Position numbers and translations under genes: made by a program
Assembly: GCA_003165795.1 (NCBI GenBank)
Contig: PMWW01000079.1
Span: 545-38,972, forward strand
DNA: 38,428 nucleotides
Origin: Acidobacteriaceae bacterium
GTDB taxonomy: Bacteria; Acidobacteriota; Terriglobia; Terriglobales; Acidobacteriaceae
Direction: 5' to 3'
Shown here: in pieces, positions 23,082 to 32,676 of the stretch
Numbering within the stretch: position 1 is the stretch's first letter
How the letters are laid out: each line of letters starts with the position of its first letter
Notes under the pieces: generated by a model
The model's input: the letters and a program-made list of their open reading frames with translations, nothing else
Told to the model about the DNA's origin: nothing
Database searches by the model: none

Positions 23082-24452
23082 ATGCGACAGCTATTCGGAA
23101 CGGACGGAATTCGGAGCGTTGCGGGCGAGTATCCGCTCGACCGGCAAACCGTCTTCGCGATCGGACGCGCCTTGGGGCAGCGACTGGCCGCGCGTGAAAA
23201 CAATGACCGCGTCCTGATCGGTCAGGACACTCGCGAGTCGAGCGCCTGGATCAGTTCGGTCCTGGCCGCTGGATTGGAAGCTTCGCATGTCAAAGTTGCG
23301 AGCGCCGGCGTCATCACCACTCCGGGGATCGCCTATCTCACGCGGACCAATCATTTCTCCGCCGGTATTGTCATTTCCGCCTCCCACAATCCCTGGCAGG
23401 ACAACGGCATCAAGATCTTCGGCGCCGACGGCTACAAGCTGTCCGATGAACTCGAACACGAGATTGAGGCCGACATCTTCGCCCACCTGGAGCAACTGGC
23501 GGAAGGCGTCTCTAACGTTGTGGGACCTGCAGCGGAAATGCTGCCGGGTGACCAGGAGCTGCGGTCACAGTATGCGCACTGGCTGGCCGACTTTGTCGCG
23601 GTCACCGATTTCAGCAAGCTGCGCGTGCTGGTGGATTGCGCCAACGGGGCGGCCAGCACCATCGCGCCTCTGGTATTTCGCGATTGTGGGATTGCCGCCG
23701 ACTTCCTGCACATTGAGCCTAATGGCCGCAACATCAATGCCGGCTGCGGCGCGCTTTACCCCGAACATGTTGCGCAAGCCGTCGCCGCGGCGAAAGGGAA
23801 GTACGATCTCGGTATTACCTTCGATGGCGATGCCGACCGCGCTCTATTCTCTGACGCAGCCGGGCGAGTGGTCAACGGCGATGGCATCCTGCTGCTGGCT
23901 GCGCGCGACATGAAAACTCATGTCATGCTGCACAACGAAACGGTTGTGGCCACTACGATGTCGAACATGGGACTGGAAGCCGCGCTACGACGCAGCGAAA
24001 TTCGCATGCTGCGCGCGCCGGTGGGCGACAAGTATGTATTGGAGCAGATGCTGAAGACCGGTGCCACCCTGGGTGGTGAGCAATCTGGCCACATTCTGTT
24101 TCGCGACGTGGACACCACCACCGGCGACGGCATCCTGACCGCCTTGCGCGTGCTGGAGGTGATCGCTCGGACGGGCGAGTCGCTGGCCGAGCTGGTTGCC
24201 GACATGAAGGTCTTTCCGCAAGAGATCAAGAACGTTCACGTGCGCGAGAAGTTGCCGCTGGATGAATTGACGGAGGTCGCGCGCGCGATCCGCGACGCCG
24301 AGCGCGAACTCGACGGCAACGGCCGAGTCGTCGTTCGCTACTCCGGCACGGAAAGGCTGGCGCGAGTCATGATTGAAGCCGAATCGGAGCAGGTGATGCG
24401 TCGCCACACCGACGCCATCGCCAACGCGATCCAGCAAGCAATCGGGATCTGA
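23082..24452 (+). CDS. glmM: Phosphoglucosamine mutase
   Basis: A 456-residue GlmM. RQLFGTDGIRSVAGEYP opens domain 1; the phosphoserine loop VISASHNPWQDNGIKIFG gives S101; the Mg-binding loop TFDGDADRALF has three Asp; the sugar-binding loop GGEQSGH and the C-terminal phosphate-binding RYSGTERLARVMIE are present. It converts glucosamine-6-P to glucosamine-1-P for UDP-GlcNAc, feeding peptidoglycan and LPS. In other bacteria it also binds and inhibits CdaA, matching its place after cdaA-cdaR. AGGAGCGAAGATAACG precedes the ATG. Confidence 0.96.
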   Translation: MRQLFGTDGIRSVAGEYPLDRQTVFAIGRALGQRLAARENNDRVLIGQDTRESSAWISSVLAAGLEASHVKVASAGVITTPGIAYLTRTNHFSAGIVISASHNPWQDNGIKIFGADGYKLSDELEHEIEADIFAHLEQLAEGVSNVVGPAAEMLPGDQELRSQYAHWLADFVAVTDFSKLRVLVDCANGAASTIAPLVFRDCGIAADFLHIEPNGRNINAGCGALYPEHVAQAVAAAKGKYDLGITFDGDADRALFSDAAGRVVNGDGILLLAARDMKTHVMLHNETVVATTMSNMGLEAALRRSEIRMLRAPVGDKYVLEQMLKTGATLGGEQSGHILFRDVDTTTGDGILTALRVLEVIARTGESLAELVADMKVFPQEIKNVHVREKLPLDELTEVARAIRDAERELDGNGRVVVRYSGTERLARVMIEAESEQVMRRHTDAIANAIQQAIGI

Positions 24453-24472
24453 AGGCAGGGCATAGCGGTTAC

Positions 24473-24591
24473 GGACTAAGGATTAGAAAAGGGGTAGGTG
24501 AAGTGGAATTATGCAAGTTGCAAGAATATGCGTTTCATGCATAACTTCCTAAAGTCCACTCTGACCCTAGCCCCTGACCCTAGAACCTGCC
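24473..24591. terminator. Long inverted repeat between convergent glmM and HELVH gene
   Basis: Outer arms: AAGGATTAGAAAAGGGGTAG... on the left, and CCCTAGCCCCTGACCCTAG on the right, which are partly complementary (AGGGG-TAGG / CCTAGCCCCT, GTGG / CCAC). An inner perfect stem TTATGCA/TGCATAA lies at 24509-24515 and 24538-24544. The right arm carries the stop codon of the minus-strand gene. Being between convergent genes, it could end transcription both ways. Confidence 0.55.
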
Positions 24592-25140
24592 TTCGTCAAT
24601 CCACGCCTTGACCTCCGCTTCAACATCAAACCCGACGCTACCCATGATGAACCTTCCGTCTAGCTGATAGGCGCAGACTTCCAGCGGCGTGCCGTCGTAT
24701 CCGCCTTGCAAATACCCGCGCACATACAAGCGCGCGAACTCCTCGATCCCCAGCAACCGGTACTGCACCATGTGCACCAGTTCGTGGAAGACCAGTTGGG
24801 GGGTGACGGGATCGTGGAAGACGACCACATCGTCGAAGGTGATGGCGGCCATGGTCGTGAAGTTGGGCAAGCCGGTAAAGCCCAGTTTTTCCAGGTCCTC
24901 GTAAAAAGGTGGGTTGGGGACCCGCTCCTGCCCGGGCTGCAACACGCGAATCCGTTCCAGGTCCACTGCCGGAAAGAAGCGCGACCAAACCTGTTCAAAC
25001 GCGAGCGGAGCCGCCCGGCTGTAGTAACGGTTACGCTGGGTGTAGATGTACTCGGCCACCGCCTGCGAGAACGTAACCATCTGCTGGGGCGTAAGCTTCC
25101 CGCCCGGCGGGTCGTCTTTTGCCTGCTTCGCGAACGGCAC
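24580..25140 (-). CDS. Putative zinc metallopeptidase-like protein (HELVH)
   Basis: A 186-residue protein with zinc motif H119-E120-L-V-H123 in PQLVFHELVHMVQY and a downstream acidic EVCAYQLDGRF that could give the third ligand. No signal peptide. I do not recognise a named family; the motif and its surroundings resemble uncharacterised HExxH proteins. GTG 25140 lies only 3 nt after the polA stop, so it is co-transcribed and likely co-translated with polA. The functional link, if any, is unknown. Its stop codon falls inside the repeat arm at 24557-24591, so its C-terminus may have been trimmed by the element. Confidence 0.7.
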   Translation of the reverse strand: MPFAKQAKDDPPGGKLTPQQMVTFSQAVAEYIYTQRNRYYSRAAPLAFEQVWSRFFPAVDLERIRVLQPGQERVPNPPFYEDLEKLGFTGLPNFTTMAAITFDDVVVFHDPVTPQLVFHELVHMVQYRLLGIEEFARLYVRGYLQGGYDGTPLEVCAYQLDGRFIMGSVGFDVEAEVKAWIDEGRF

Positions 25141-25143
25141 AGC

Positions 25144-27993
25144 CTACTCCATATCTCGCCAGTTCGGTCCCACTCCGACGTCAACTTTCAGCGGAACTTT
25201 GAGCTGATAAACGTTCTCCATGTGATCGGTCACCAGTCGCTTGACCGTGTCCACTTCCCCATCCGGTACCTCGAACACCAATTCGTCGTGGACCTGCAGA
25301 AGCATCTTCGCAGCCAGTTGGCGTTCGCGCAACTCGGCATCGATGCGAATCATGGCCAGCTTGATCAGATCGGCGGCCGTGCCTTGCAGTGGAGTGTTGA
25401 CTGCAGTGCGCTCGGCAAAGCCCCGCAGGTTAAAGTTCTTGCTGTGGATGTCGGGGATGGGACGCACACGTCCGAACAGCGTGGTGACTTTCTGATCGCG
25501 CCGGGCTTGCTCCAGCGTGCTGTCGATGAACCCGCGCACACCGCTGTATTTCTCGAAGTACGCGTCGATGAAGCGCTTGGCTTCTTTGGTGTCGATGCCC
25601 AGTTGCTGCGACAATCCGAACGGCGACAGCCCGTAGACGATGCCGAAATTCACCGCTTTGGCGCGGCGGCGATGTTCGGCGTCAACCATCAACGGCGGCA
25701 CGCCGAAGACTTGCGACGCGGTCAGCGTGTGGATGTCTTCGCCTGTGCGATACGCCTCCACCAGCAGCTTGTCACCGGAGAAATGCGCCAGCAGCCGCAA
25801 CTCGATTTGCGAATAGTCGGCAGCCAACAGAACGTGTCCCGGCTCGGCGATAAATGCCGCGCGAATCTCGCGTCCCAGCTCGGTGCGGATGGGAATGTTC
25901 TGCAGATTGGGATTGACTGATGAAAGCCGTCCGGTTGCCGAACCAGCCATGTTGAAAGTCGTGTGCAGCCGCCGCGTACACGAGTTGAGTAGCGCCGGCA
26001 GTGCGTCAACATATGTCGACTTCAGTTTGGAGAGCTGGCGGTAATCCAACACCATGCGCGGAACTTCGTGATCGCTCGCCAGTCCCTCCAGCACATCCAC
26101 CGCGGTCGAGATGGTCTTGCCCTTGCCGTACTTGATGGGCTTGGGCAGGTTGAGCTTGTTGAACAGCACGTCGCCCAGTTGCTTGGGCGAATTGATGTTG
26201 AACTCGAAGCCGGACTTGTCGTAGACCTCGCGCGCTTTGGCCTCGATCTCGCGCTCCAGCCGCCGCGACATTTCCGCCAGCACGTTGCAATCGAGCTTGA
26301 TGCCCGCTTCTTCCATGCGCGCCAGCACCGGCACCAGCGGCAGGTCGATCTCGTCGTAAACCTTCCGCAGACCAGCCTTTTCCACTTCCTCGCGCAGCTT
26401 TTCCGTCAGGCGCAAGGTAACGTCGGCAGCCTCGGCGGGCGATGGTCCCATCTTGTGATTGAACTTGCGCTGCGCAGTCTCGCGCAATCCGTAAGTCGAA
26501 TATGTCGGATCGAGCAGATATCCGTACAGCAGGGGATCGTGCCGGACACCGGCCAGCGCCAATCCCTGCTGAGTGAAAATGTGCATTGCCGCTTTGTAGT
26601 CGTGCACGGCTTTGGGGAGCGATTCATCAGCCAGCGCTTGCTGCAACGGTTTTGCCAGCTTCGAGTCGTCGAGTGCGAGCGTCAGCGCTTTGCCGGCTTC
26701 AGATGAGATCGCAACCCGCTGGCTCGCGGCCGGTTCTGCAATGGCTTGAGGCGCTGCCGTCAGCGAAAGCTGCTCCAACTCCGGCTCGTCCGCGACCTCA
26801 ACTTCGACCATGACCGCAGGCTCGGCCACGGAAGATTCCAAGGCGATGGCTAGCATCTTGCCGGGCTTCTTCGCCGCCGCGATGACAGCTTCGACCTCAG
26901 CCGCGTTCTCAGCCTCGCGATAGTCGGTCTCGCCCAGCTCGATGTTCTCGTTCAGGAACTCCTGCACCAGCGTGGTGAACTCCAACTCGGTAAACAGGGC
27001 GCGAGCGGCGGCCGGATCGGGCTCCTGCGCGCGCATGGTCTCCGGCTCGAAGTCGACGGCCACATCGGTATCGATGGTCACCAATTTCTTGCTGACCAGG
27101 ACTGCGTTGCGATTGTTTTGCAGCGACTCGCGGTAAGTCTTGCGCTCGACTTCCGACGCGTGCTCCAGCGCGTTCTCCACGCTGCCGAAGCGCTGAATCA
27201 GCTCCACCGATCCTTTATCGCCGATGCCCGGCGCGCCGGGGATATTGTCGATGGCATCGCCGCGCAGCGCCATAACATCCACAACCTTGTCCGGAGGAAC
27301 GCCGAGAATCTCCTCGACTTTGGCAGCATCGCAGATCAGGTTGTCCTTGGGCGGATTGAGCACGCAGATGCGGTCGCTGACCAGTTGCATCATGTCCTTG
27401 TCGCTGGAAACCACAAAGACCGAATAGCCCGCGTCGACGGCTTTGCGCGCCAGCGTGCCGATCACGTCATCTGCCTCGAAGCCGGATGCTTCGAGCATCG
27501 GAATGCGATAGGCCTCAAGCGCTCGCCGGATGTAGGGCACCTGTTGGGCTAGATCGTCGGGCATGGCAGCGCGATTGGCCTTGTAGCCGTCGTAGGCTAC
27601 ATCGACAAATGCCTGCGTCTTGGCGTCGAACTTGCGGAGGCTGGTGATCGCGGTTGCCTGCTCGTCGCGAAAGGTGGGAGCGGCCACGTCAAACACCGCG
27701 GCCAAATATTGCGGCGCAAAGTCGGCGCGCAACTTACGCAACATGTTGACGAAGACGAAAGTCGCGCTGGTCGGGATGCCGGTCTTGGTGGACATGGGCC
27801 GCTGCCGCGCCATGGCGTGATAGGCGCGGAAGATGAATGACATGGTATCGATGAGGTAGATGCGGCCCTTGGAGCCGGCAGGCTCAGGCGGCGAGGCGAC
27901 CACGGGCTTGGCAGCAGCGCTCTTCACCGCGCTCGCCGGCTTGGCGGCGCTGGAGAAGGTGGAGGATTTTGCGGTTTTGCGCGTGGAGGGCAA
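25144..27993 (-). CDS. polA: DNA polymerase I
   Basis: A 949-residue PolA. After a 45-residue Ala/Lys/Ser-rich tail (TTG start at 27993) comes the 5'-3' exonuclease (IYLIDTMSFIFRAYHAMARQ, SSDKDMMQLV, GDAIDNIPGAPGIGDKG). The middle proofreading-type domain looks degenerate: the ExoI position reads LAIALESS with no DxE pair, although the later NHDYK- and Y-L-L-D-like motifs remain. The polymerase domain has motif A LLAADYSQIELRLLAHFS, motif B RRRAKAVNFGIVYGLSPFGL and motif C QVHDELVFEV. Predicted to remove primers and fill gaps without 3'-5' proofreading, as in Taq-like enzymes. Confidence 0.95.
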   Translation of the reverse strand: MPSTRKTAKSSTFSSAAKPASAVKSAAAKPVVASPPEPAGSKGRIYLIDTMSFIFRAYHAMARQRPMSTKTGIPTSATFVFVNMLRKLRADFAPQYLAAVFDVAAPTFRDEQATAITSLRKFDAKTQAFVDVAYDGYKANRAAMPDDLAQQVPYIRRALEAYRIPMLEASGFEADDVIGTLARKAVDAGYSVFVVSSDKDMMQLVSDRICVLNPPKDNLICDAAKVEEILGVPPDKVVDVMALRGDAIDNIPGAPGIGDKGSVELIQRFGSVENALEHASEVERKTYRESLQNNRNAVLVSKKLVTIDTDVAVDFEPETMRAQEPDPAAARALFTELEFTTLVQEFLNENIELGETDYREAENAAEVEAVIAAAKKPGKMLAIALESSVAEPAVMVEVEVADEPELEQLSLTAAPQAIAEPAASQRVAISSEAGKALTLALDDSKLAKPLQQALADESLPKAVHDYKAAMHIFTQQGLALAGVRHDPLLYGYLLDPTYSTYGLRETAQRKFNHKMGPSPAEAADVTLRLTEKLREEVEKAGLRKVYDEIDLPLVPVLARMEEAGIKLDCNVLAEMSRRLEREIEAKAREVYDKSGFEFNINSPKQLGDVLFNKLNLPKPIKYGKGKTISTAVDVLEGLASDHEVPRMVLDYRQLSKLKSTYVDALPALLNSCTRRLHTTFNMAGSATGRLSSVNPNLQNIPIRTELGREIRAAFIAEPGHVLLAADYSQIELRLLAHFSGDKLLVEAYRTGEDIHTLTASQVFGVPPLMVDAEHRRRAKAVNFGIVYGLSPFGLSQQLGIDTKEAKRFIDAYFEKYSGVRGFIDSTLEQARRDQKVTTLFGRVRPIPDIHSKNFNLRGFAERTAVNTPLQGTAADLIKLAMIRIDAELRERQLAAKMLLQVHDELVFEVPDGEVDTVKRLVTDHMENVYQLKVPLKVDVGVGPNWRDME

Positions 27994-28084
27994 GAGAAAA
28001 TTCTAACAACTCGCGGTGAATGCCGCCATAGGACTCGGATATCGTTCGCGGTAGAATGCTTTCTTGCCCTACTGACCTACGAAT

Positions 28085-28543
28085 ATGCAGAACTGGCTAG
28101 ACCAGCACCACACCGCACTTTGGATCATCATCCCGTGCTATGCCTTAGCCCTTTGGCTTCTCGTGTCTGCGGTGATCAGCTATATTGGCGGCTGGACGAC
28201 GTTGGCAAAGCGGTTCCGGCTGAGAGTACCTTTCGTTGGCGAACGTTGGACAGGACGGAGTGGTCAGATGCGCTGGATCGCTGGGTATGGAAACTGTCTA
28301 ACTGTGGGCTGCAATCCACACGGACTGTATCTGGCCATGATGCCGTTGTTCCGGTTCAGACACCCACCGCTTCTGATCCCGTGGGAGGAGGTAGCGGTTT
28401 CCCGACGCCAGATTGTATTTCTTCGGTATGTGCGGTTCGGATTAGGGCGCGAACTCGACATTCCGCTCTACTTAAAACAAAATGTGGCCGACAAGATCAA
28501 AGGGACTGCGGGAGATCGCTGGCCGATGGAACGGGTTGGATAG
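28085..28543 (+). CDS. Membrane-anchored protein of unknown function
   Basis: A 152-residue protein with one clear N-terminal transmembrane helix (about 12-34, [20 protein letters not shown]), a conserved-looking [11 protein letters not shown] and a soluble region, [20 protein letters not shown] then WEEVAV, that recalls PH-like folds with an in-plane WEEV strand. No characterised family comes to mind. TAGAAT at 28052-28057 is a plausible -10 box. It is divergent from polA. Confidence 0.7.
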   Translation: MQNWLDQHHTALWIIIPCYALALWLLVSAVISYIGGWTTLAKRFRLRVPFVGERWTGRSGQMRWIAGYGNCLTVGCNPHGLYLAMMPLFRFRHPPLLIPWEEVAVSRRQIVFLRYVRFGLGRELDIPLYLKQNVADKIKGTAGDRWPMERVG

Positions 28544-28656
28544 CGATAACTGTCACAAACAGGTCAGCATGACGGTTTCCTGTCGCAACCAAGCATGAAA
28601 AGGCTCAACCGATCCTGTCGGCGCCCGAGTTGACTGCACAAGCGCGCTTGGACAGC

Positions 28657-29835
28657 CTATTCCACGAACATGCAATCGCCATACGAATAGAAGCGATACC
28701 GCTCGCGGACTGCATGTTCATAAGCTTGTAGGATTCGTTCCCGCCCGGCGAAGGCCGACACCAGCATCAGCAGCGTGGATTTTGGTAGGTGAAAGTTCGT
28801 CAGCATCGCGTCCACCACGCGAAACTCGAATTCGGGATAGATGAAGATGTCAGCTTCGCCGCGTTGGGCGGTAATGTTTCCGGCACGTCGATTCTGGGAG
28901 CTCCAACCTTCGACAGGCTCAGGGCACGCCCCAAGCTGATTTTGCTCGTATGGGATAGTTTGCTGCGCGGCAAACTCCAGCGTGCGGACGGTCGTCGTCC
29001 CTACTGCCACCACACGTCGTCCTTCATCGCGCGCCCGTTGAATCCTCTTCGCGGTTTCCGGGGAAATCTCGAACCACTCGCGATGCAGCTTGTGCTCTTC
29101 GACCACTTCCTCGCGGACCGGTTGAAACGTGCCCAGCCCGACATGCAAAGTGATCTCGGCCGTCTCGATTCCGCGCTGGCGAATCCGATCCAAGATCTCC
29201 GGCGTGAAGTGCAATCCAGCGGTCGGCGCGGCCACCGAGCCCGGTGGCTTGGCGTAAACCGTCTGATAGTGCTCACGATCTTCGGGAGTGTCGGGACGGT
29301 CAATATACGGCGGCAGAGGAATGTGTCCGATGCGATCCAGCACGGCGAAGAAGTCGTCTACTGGATCGAAGCGGAGATGCCGTTCGCCGAAGGTGCCACG
29401 GCCAACGATCTCGGCCGCCAATTGGTGCGACGATTCGTCGGCATCGCGGCCAAAATAAACTCGCTCGCCAACTCCCAGCTTTCGGCCGGGATGCACCAGG
29501 GCTTCCCACTCCAGCGGCGAAGTCGAGAGTTGTTTGGTCAGCAGCACTTCCACCTTGCCGCGCAAAAACTCCCTGGCCGCGGGATTGCTCTCTGCCGGTC
29601 GTTGCGCTCGCGAGCCGCTGCGATGTCCGTAGAGCCGAGCGGGCAAAACTCTTGTGTTGTTAAAGACCAATAAATCGCCGGGCCGCAGCAGCTCGGGAAA
29701 GTCGCGGAATTGGAGGTCTTCCAGCAGATCGGGACCGCGACCGACATGCAGCAACCGCGAGGCGGATCGGTCAGCCAGCGGCTGCTGGGCGATTAACTCC
29801 TCGGGAAGGTGGTAATCAAATTCGGCGACAAGCAC
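28657..29835 (-). CDS. queA: S-adenosylmethionine:tRNA ribosyltransferase-isomerase
   Basis: A 392-residue QueA (GTG start) that transfers the ribosyl part of SAM to preQ1-modified tRNA to form epoxyqueuosine. Family motifs: [76 protein letters not shown] and [17 protein letters not shown]. It is longer than the usual 340-360 residues because of an insertion at about 291-323 between the TTTVRTLE and GEADIFIYP motifs. Within it lies the peptide ACPEPVEG, encoded by a well-known palindromic repeat (28907-28930). A second, milder expansion is at 71-92. The frame is intact, so the enzyme is probably still made. Confidence 0.94.
   Translation of the reverse strand: MLVAEFDYHLPEELIAQQPLADRSASRLLHVGRGPDLLEDLQFRDFPELLRPGDLLVFNNTRVLPARLYGHRSGSRAQRPAESNPAAREFLRGKVEVLLTKQLSTSPLEWEALVHPGRKLGVGERVYFGRDADESSHQLAAEIVGRGTFGERHLRFDPVDDFFAVLDRIGHIPLPPYIDRPDTPEDREHYQTVYAKPPGSVAAPTAGLHFTPEILDRIRQRGIETAEITLHVGLGTFQPVREEVVEEHKLHREWFEISPETAKRIQRARDEGRRVVAVGTTTVRTLEFAAQQTIPYEQNQLGACPEPVEGWSSQNRRAGNITAQRGEADIFIYPEFEFRVVDAMLTNFHLPKSTLLMLVSAFAGRERILQAYEHAVRERYRFYSYGDCMFVE
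28907..28930. repeat. PEPVEG-type palindromic repeat inserted in queA
   Basis: CCTTCGACAGGCTCAGGGCA followed by CGCC. This repeat word is scattered through many bacterial genomes and, when in frame, yields peptides such as PEPVEG. Here it interrupts the queA coding sequence without breaking the frame. Confidence 0.75.
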
Positions 29836-29998
29836 GAAACAGTTCCCCCCGCAGGCATAAAAAAGGCGGCCCCAGGTTCGTCAATATTATGCCCGACCCG
29901 CCAGGTCACACGAAGGTGTTCATCTTTCCTTTTGCGGCGAGCACGACCTGCGGTACGATACAACATCGGTTTCTAATCGAGGATGCGGGGCTCGGCGC

Positions 29999-30670
29999 AT
30001 GAAGACGGAGCAACAACACAGGGAAGAGATTGTCCGCTTCGGCAAGCTGCTTCACCAGACAGGGCTGGTGGCGGCGACCGATGGCAACCTGTCGGTGCGC
30101 TTGGAGGACGGCAACATTCTTTGCACGCCCACGCTGATGAGCAAAGGACTGCTGGAGCCACAGGACCTGGTAATCGTCGACCAGCGCGGAAACAAGGTCA
30201 GCGGCGCACGCGATGTTTCCAGTGAAGTCAACATGCATGTGGTGATCTACCGCAGCCGGCGCGACGTCGGCGCCGTGGTGCACGCTCATCCTCCGACTGC
30301 TACCGGCTATGCGGCCGCTGGCCTCGCGCTGGATCGCGCTCTATGTTCTGAAATCATCGTGACCCTGGGATCGGTGCCTCTGGCCAGCTATGAGCCGCCC
30401 GGTACGCCCGAGTTGGCGGAAGCGCTGGCGCCTCTGGTAGCCGATCACGATGCCATCCTCATGGCCAACCACGGCGTCGTCACCTGCGGACCAGACCTGA
30501 TCACCGCCTACATGAACATGGAAACCGTGGAGCACTTCGCCAAGATTGCCCTGGTCACGCATCTGCTGGGAAAGCAGCAGCCGCTCAGCGATCAGCATGT
30601 GGACAAGCTGCGCGAGATCCGCACGAAATATCGTACGCAGAACCATGTCGTGGCGCAGGGCAAAGACTAG
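29999..30670 (+). CDS. Class II aldolase/adducin family protein (fuculose-1-phosphate aldolase-like)
   Basis: A 223-residue class II aldolase. GLVAATDGNLSVR binds substrate phosphate, SSEVNMH contains the acid/base E76, VVHAHPP gives zinc ligands H95 and H97, and ANHGVV gives H158. The family includes L-fuculose-phosphate, L-rhamnulose-phosphate and 5-deoxyribulose-phosphate aldolases plus ribulose-phosphate epimerases such as AraD. The specificity is not fixed by sequence, and no sugar kinase or isomerase lies nearby. It is divergent from queA. The leader of 163 bp holds no gene. Confidence 0.88.
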   Translation: MKTEQQHREEIVRFGKLLHQTGLVAATDGNLSVRLEDGNILCTPTLMSKGLLEPQDLVIVDQRGNKVSGARDVSSEVNMHVVIYRSRRDVGAVVHAHPPTATGYAAAGLALDRALCSEIIVTLGSVPLASYEPPGTPELAEALAPLVADHDAILMANHGVVTCGPDLITAYMNMETVEHFAKIALVTHLLGKQQPLSDQHVDKLREIRTKYRTQNHVVAQGKD

Positions 30671-30756
30671 AGCGCACATCTGCGGCTAGCATGTCAAAAG
30701 CAGATGCCTCGTCGGGCTGAAGCCTGGCTCGTGATGACAAGATAATAGCCTGATAT

Positions 30757-30776
30757 GGCGCAGCTAAAGCTGCGCC
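30757..30776. repeat. REP-like hairpin
   Basis: A perfect 8-bp stem with TAAA loop, GGCGCAGC-TAAA-GCTGCGCC, followed by CCTTCGAA, between convergent aldolase and acyltransferase genes. A degenerate relative (CGGGC-TGA-AGCCTG) is at about 30714-30726. It may double as a transcription barrier. Confidence 0.75.
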
Positions 30777-30791
30777 CCTTCGAACCGTTTG

Positions 30792-31502
30792 CTATAGGCC
30801 GGGACGAAATTGCGATTCCGCAAAAGCGGTAATGCGATCGAGCGCGGATTGCATCTCGGCGTGATACCGCTCCATCGTCGCGTCGCCGGCGTCCGGCGGG
30901 ACAAGAATCTTGCGGGCGAAACGCACGTAGATCCGCGAGAACGGTTTGGGAATGACCAACGCGTCCCACGTCTTCAGGACCCAGGCGTTCTCCACCGCGA
31001 CGTAAAACGCGGTGATGGCCGCGCCGCTCATGCGCGCCAGCAGCACCGGTCCTTTCTTGGCGACATAGCGCGGACCGCGTGGGCCGTCGATGGTGAAGGC
31101 CACAGCGTTACCTTGCATCAGTTGCTGGTTCATTTCCAGCAACGCCCGCGGACCGCCGCGCGAGCTGGAGCCGCGAATCGGTACGAAGCCAAACCGCCGA
31201 ATTACGCGAGCGATGTATTCCCCATCCAGGCTGCGGCTGGTCATCACCGCCGGATGTTGATGGCGAAACTGCCACGTGGCCGGCAACACGCAGCGATGCC
31301 AGAAGGGAAAGATGCCGGGATAGATCTGGTCCATGCTTTGGATCGCGCCCTCTTCGTAGGTCATGGTGACGCGAAGAGTGCATCCGATCAAGCGTAGCAG
31401 GGCAGGAACAATCCAGGAAACCAGCGCGAGCTGGATGCGCTGCGCCCGGGTAAATCGTAGGTCACGAGTTTCCGCGACGATGGCGCTGGGGAGATCGGGC
31501 AC
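30792..31502 (-). CDS. DUF374 lysophospholipid-acyltransferase-like protein
   Basis: A 236-residue membrane-associated protein: hydrophobic N-terminus (about 25-45, LALVSWIVPALLRLIGCTLRV), IFPFWHRCVLPATWQF, then the DUF374 core VMTSRSLDGEYIARVIRRFG, VPIRGSSSRGGPRALLEM, VAFTIDGPRGPRYVAKKG and WDALVIPKPFSRI. The group is related to lipid A and glycerolipid acyltransferases and probably acylates an envelope lipid. The acceptor is unproven. Confidence 0.87.
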   Translation of the reverse strand: MPDLPSAIVAETRDLRFTRAQRIQLALVSWIVPALLRLIGCTLRVTMTYEEGAIQSMDQIYPGIFPFWHRCVLPATWQFRHQHPAVMTSRSLDGEYIARVIRRFGFVPIRGSSSRGGPRALLEMNQQLMQGNAVAFTIDGPRGPRYVAKKGPVLLARMSGAAITAFYVAVENAWVLKTWDALVIPKPFSRIYVRFARKILVPPDAGDATMERYHAEMQSALDRITAFAESQFRPGL

Positions 31503-31617
31503 GCGAGAATTCTAGAACCTTTTCGCAATTGCCGTCGTGGGCGGGGATGAGACATGACATTGGAATTCTGCTTCGTGCTGGTGAGGTGAGGCAAGTCAAG
31601 AAGCGTTTGTGGTTGAG

Positions 31618-32676
31618 CTAATCCCGCAATTGCTCCAGAAAGTGCGACAGCTCCGGCGGCAGCGGCGTCTCGAACGCCAGTCCCTTGGCGGTCCGCGGCT
31701 GGATAAATTCAATCGCCGCGGCGTGCAGAAAATTGCGGTCGAGGCTGAGAACGGCGGCGTGCCCCACTCTTTCGTCTTGCTTCGGCGAAAGGCTGGGAGA
31801 TGACGAACTAACCTCCATCTTTTCCTGTCGTGACTGTCTGCGGGCGGTGGCCGTTGTCCGTTTCAGCTCTTTGGGCGCGCCGTACAATGCGTCTCCCACT
31901 ACTGGATGCCCAATCGACGACAGGTGTACCCGGATCTGGTGGGTGCGTCCGGTTTCGATGCGCACGTCAAGCAGCGCAAACTTTCCATAAGCCGAGGCGA
32001 TTCTTTCGCGAACATCGTAGTGGGTTACGGCTGTCCGGCCTGCACTGCCGCGGGTGGTCATGCGGATGCGGCGAATTGAATCGCGGCTGATGGCGGAGTT
32101 GATGGTACCGCGGTCTTTCGCCGGCCAACCATGCACCAGCGCTACATACCTCTTCTTGATTTCGCGCTTGGAGAACTGCTCGCCGAGCTTGCGGTGGGCC
32201 ACGTCGTTCTTGGCGACGAGGATCAGTCCGCTGGTCTCTTTGTCGAGGCGATGGACTATACCCGGCCGCAACTCGCCGCCCACGTCCGACAACTTGGCGA
32301 AGCGATGCAGTAGGGCATTCACTAGCGTGCCGCGATTGCGTTCGTCCTCGGTGGCGCCGGCTCCGGCGTGCACCATCATCCCCGCCGGCTTGTTGACCAC
32401 GGCTAGATCAGCGTCTTCGTAAACGATGTCGAGAGGAATGTCTTCCGCGATCGCCCGCAGCGGTGGAGGCTGCGGATCACCGAGGATGGTAATCTGCTCG
32501 CCGCCCCGCAATTTCAGCGAAGGCTTCGCGGCCACACCGTTGACCAGCGCTTTCTCTGCCTGCAGCAGTTGCTGTACGCGCGCGCGGCTGATATCGGCGA
32601 TCTGCGCCGTCAGGAACTGATCGAGTCGCTGGCCGGCGGCTTCTGCGGGAACGGAAATGGTGACAGGGAAAATCAA
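31618..32676 (-). CDS. rluD: 23S rRNA pseudouridine synthase, RluD family
   Basis: A 352-residue enzyme with an N-terminal S4 RNA-binding domain (RLDQFLTAQIADISRARVQQ) and an RluA-type catalytic domain with D145 in GIVHRLDKETSGLILVAKND. The RTHQIRVHLSSIGHPVVGDALYG motif follows. It should modify U residues in helix 69 of 23S rRNA. An insertion of about 38 residues separates LYGAPKEL from LDRNFLHAA; its DNA contains an imperfect inverted repeat (31763-31797). The start is a TTG that touches the left arm of the repeat at 32673. Confidence 0.92.
   Translation of the reverse strand: MIFPVTISVPAEAAGQRLDQFLTAQIADISRARVQQLLQAEKALVNGVAAKPSLKLRGGEQITILGDPQPPPLRAIAEDIPLDIVYEDADLAVVNKPAGMMVHAGAGATEDERNRGTLVNALLHRFAKLSDVGGELRPGIVHRLDKETSGLILVAKNDVAHRKLGEQFSKREIKKRYVALVHGWPAKDRGTINSAISRDSIRRIRMTTRGSAGRTAVTHYDVRERIASAYGKFALLDVRIETGRTHQIRVHLSSIGHPVVGDALYGAPKELKRTTATARRQSRQEKMEVSSSSPSLSPKQDERVGHAAVLSLDRNFLHAAAIEFIQPRTAKGLAFETPLPPELSHFLEQLRD
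31763..31797. repeat. Inverted repeat inserted in rluD
   Basis: Arms CCCACTCTTTCG and CGAAAGGCTGGG, complementary except for two central positions, with an 11-nt loop. It lies in the in-frame insertion near the RluD C-terminus. Confidence 0.55.

Noticed and set aside
24706-25920. 404-codon plus-strand frame
   Set aside because: Antisense of the HELVH gene and polA; no recognisable domain.
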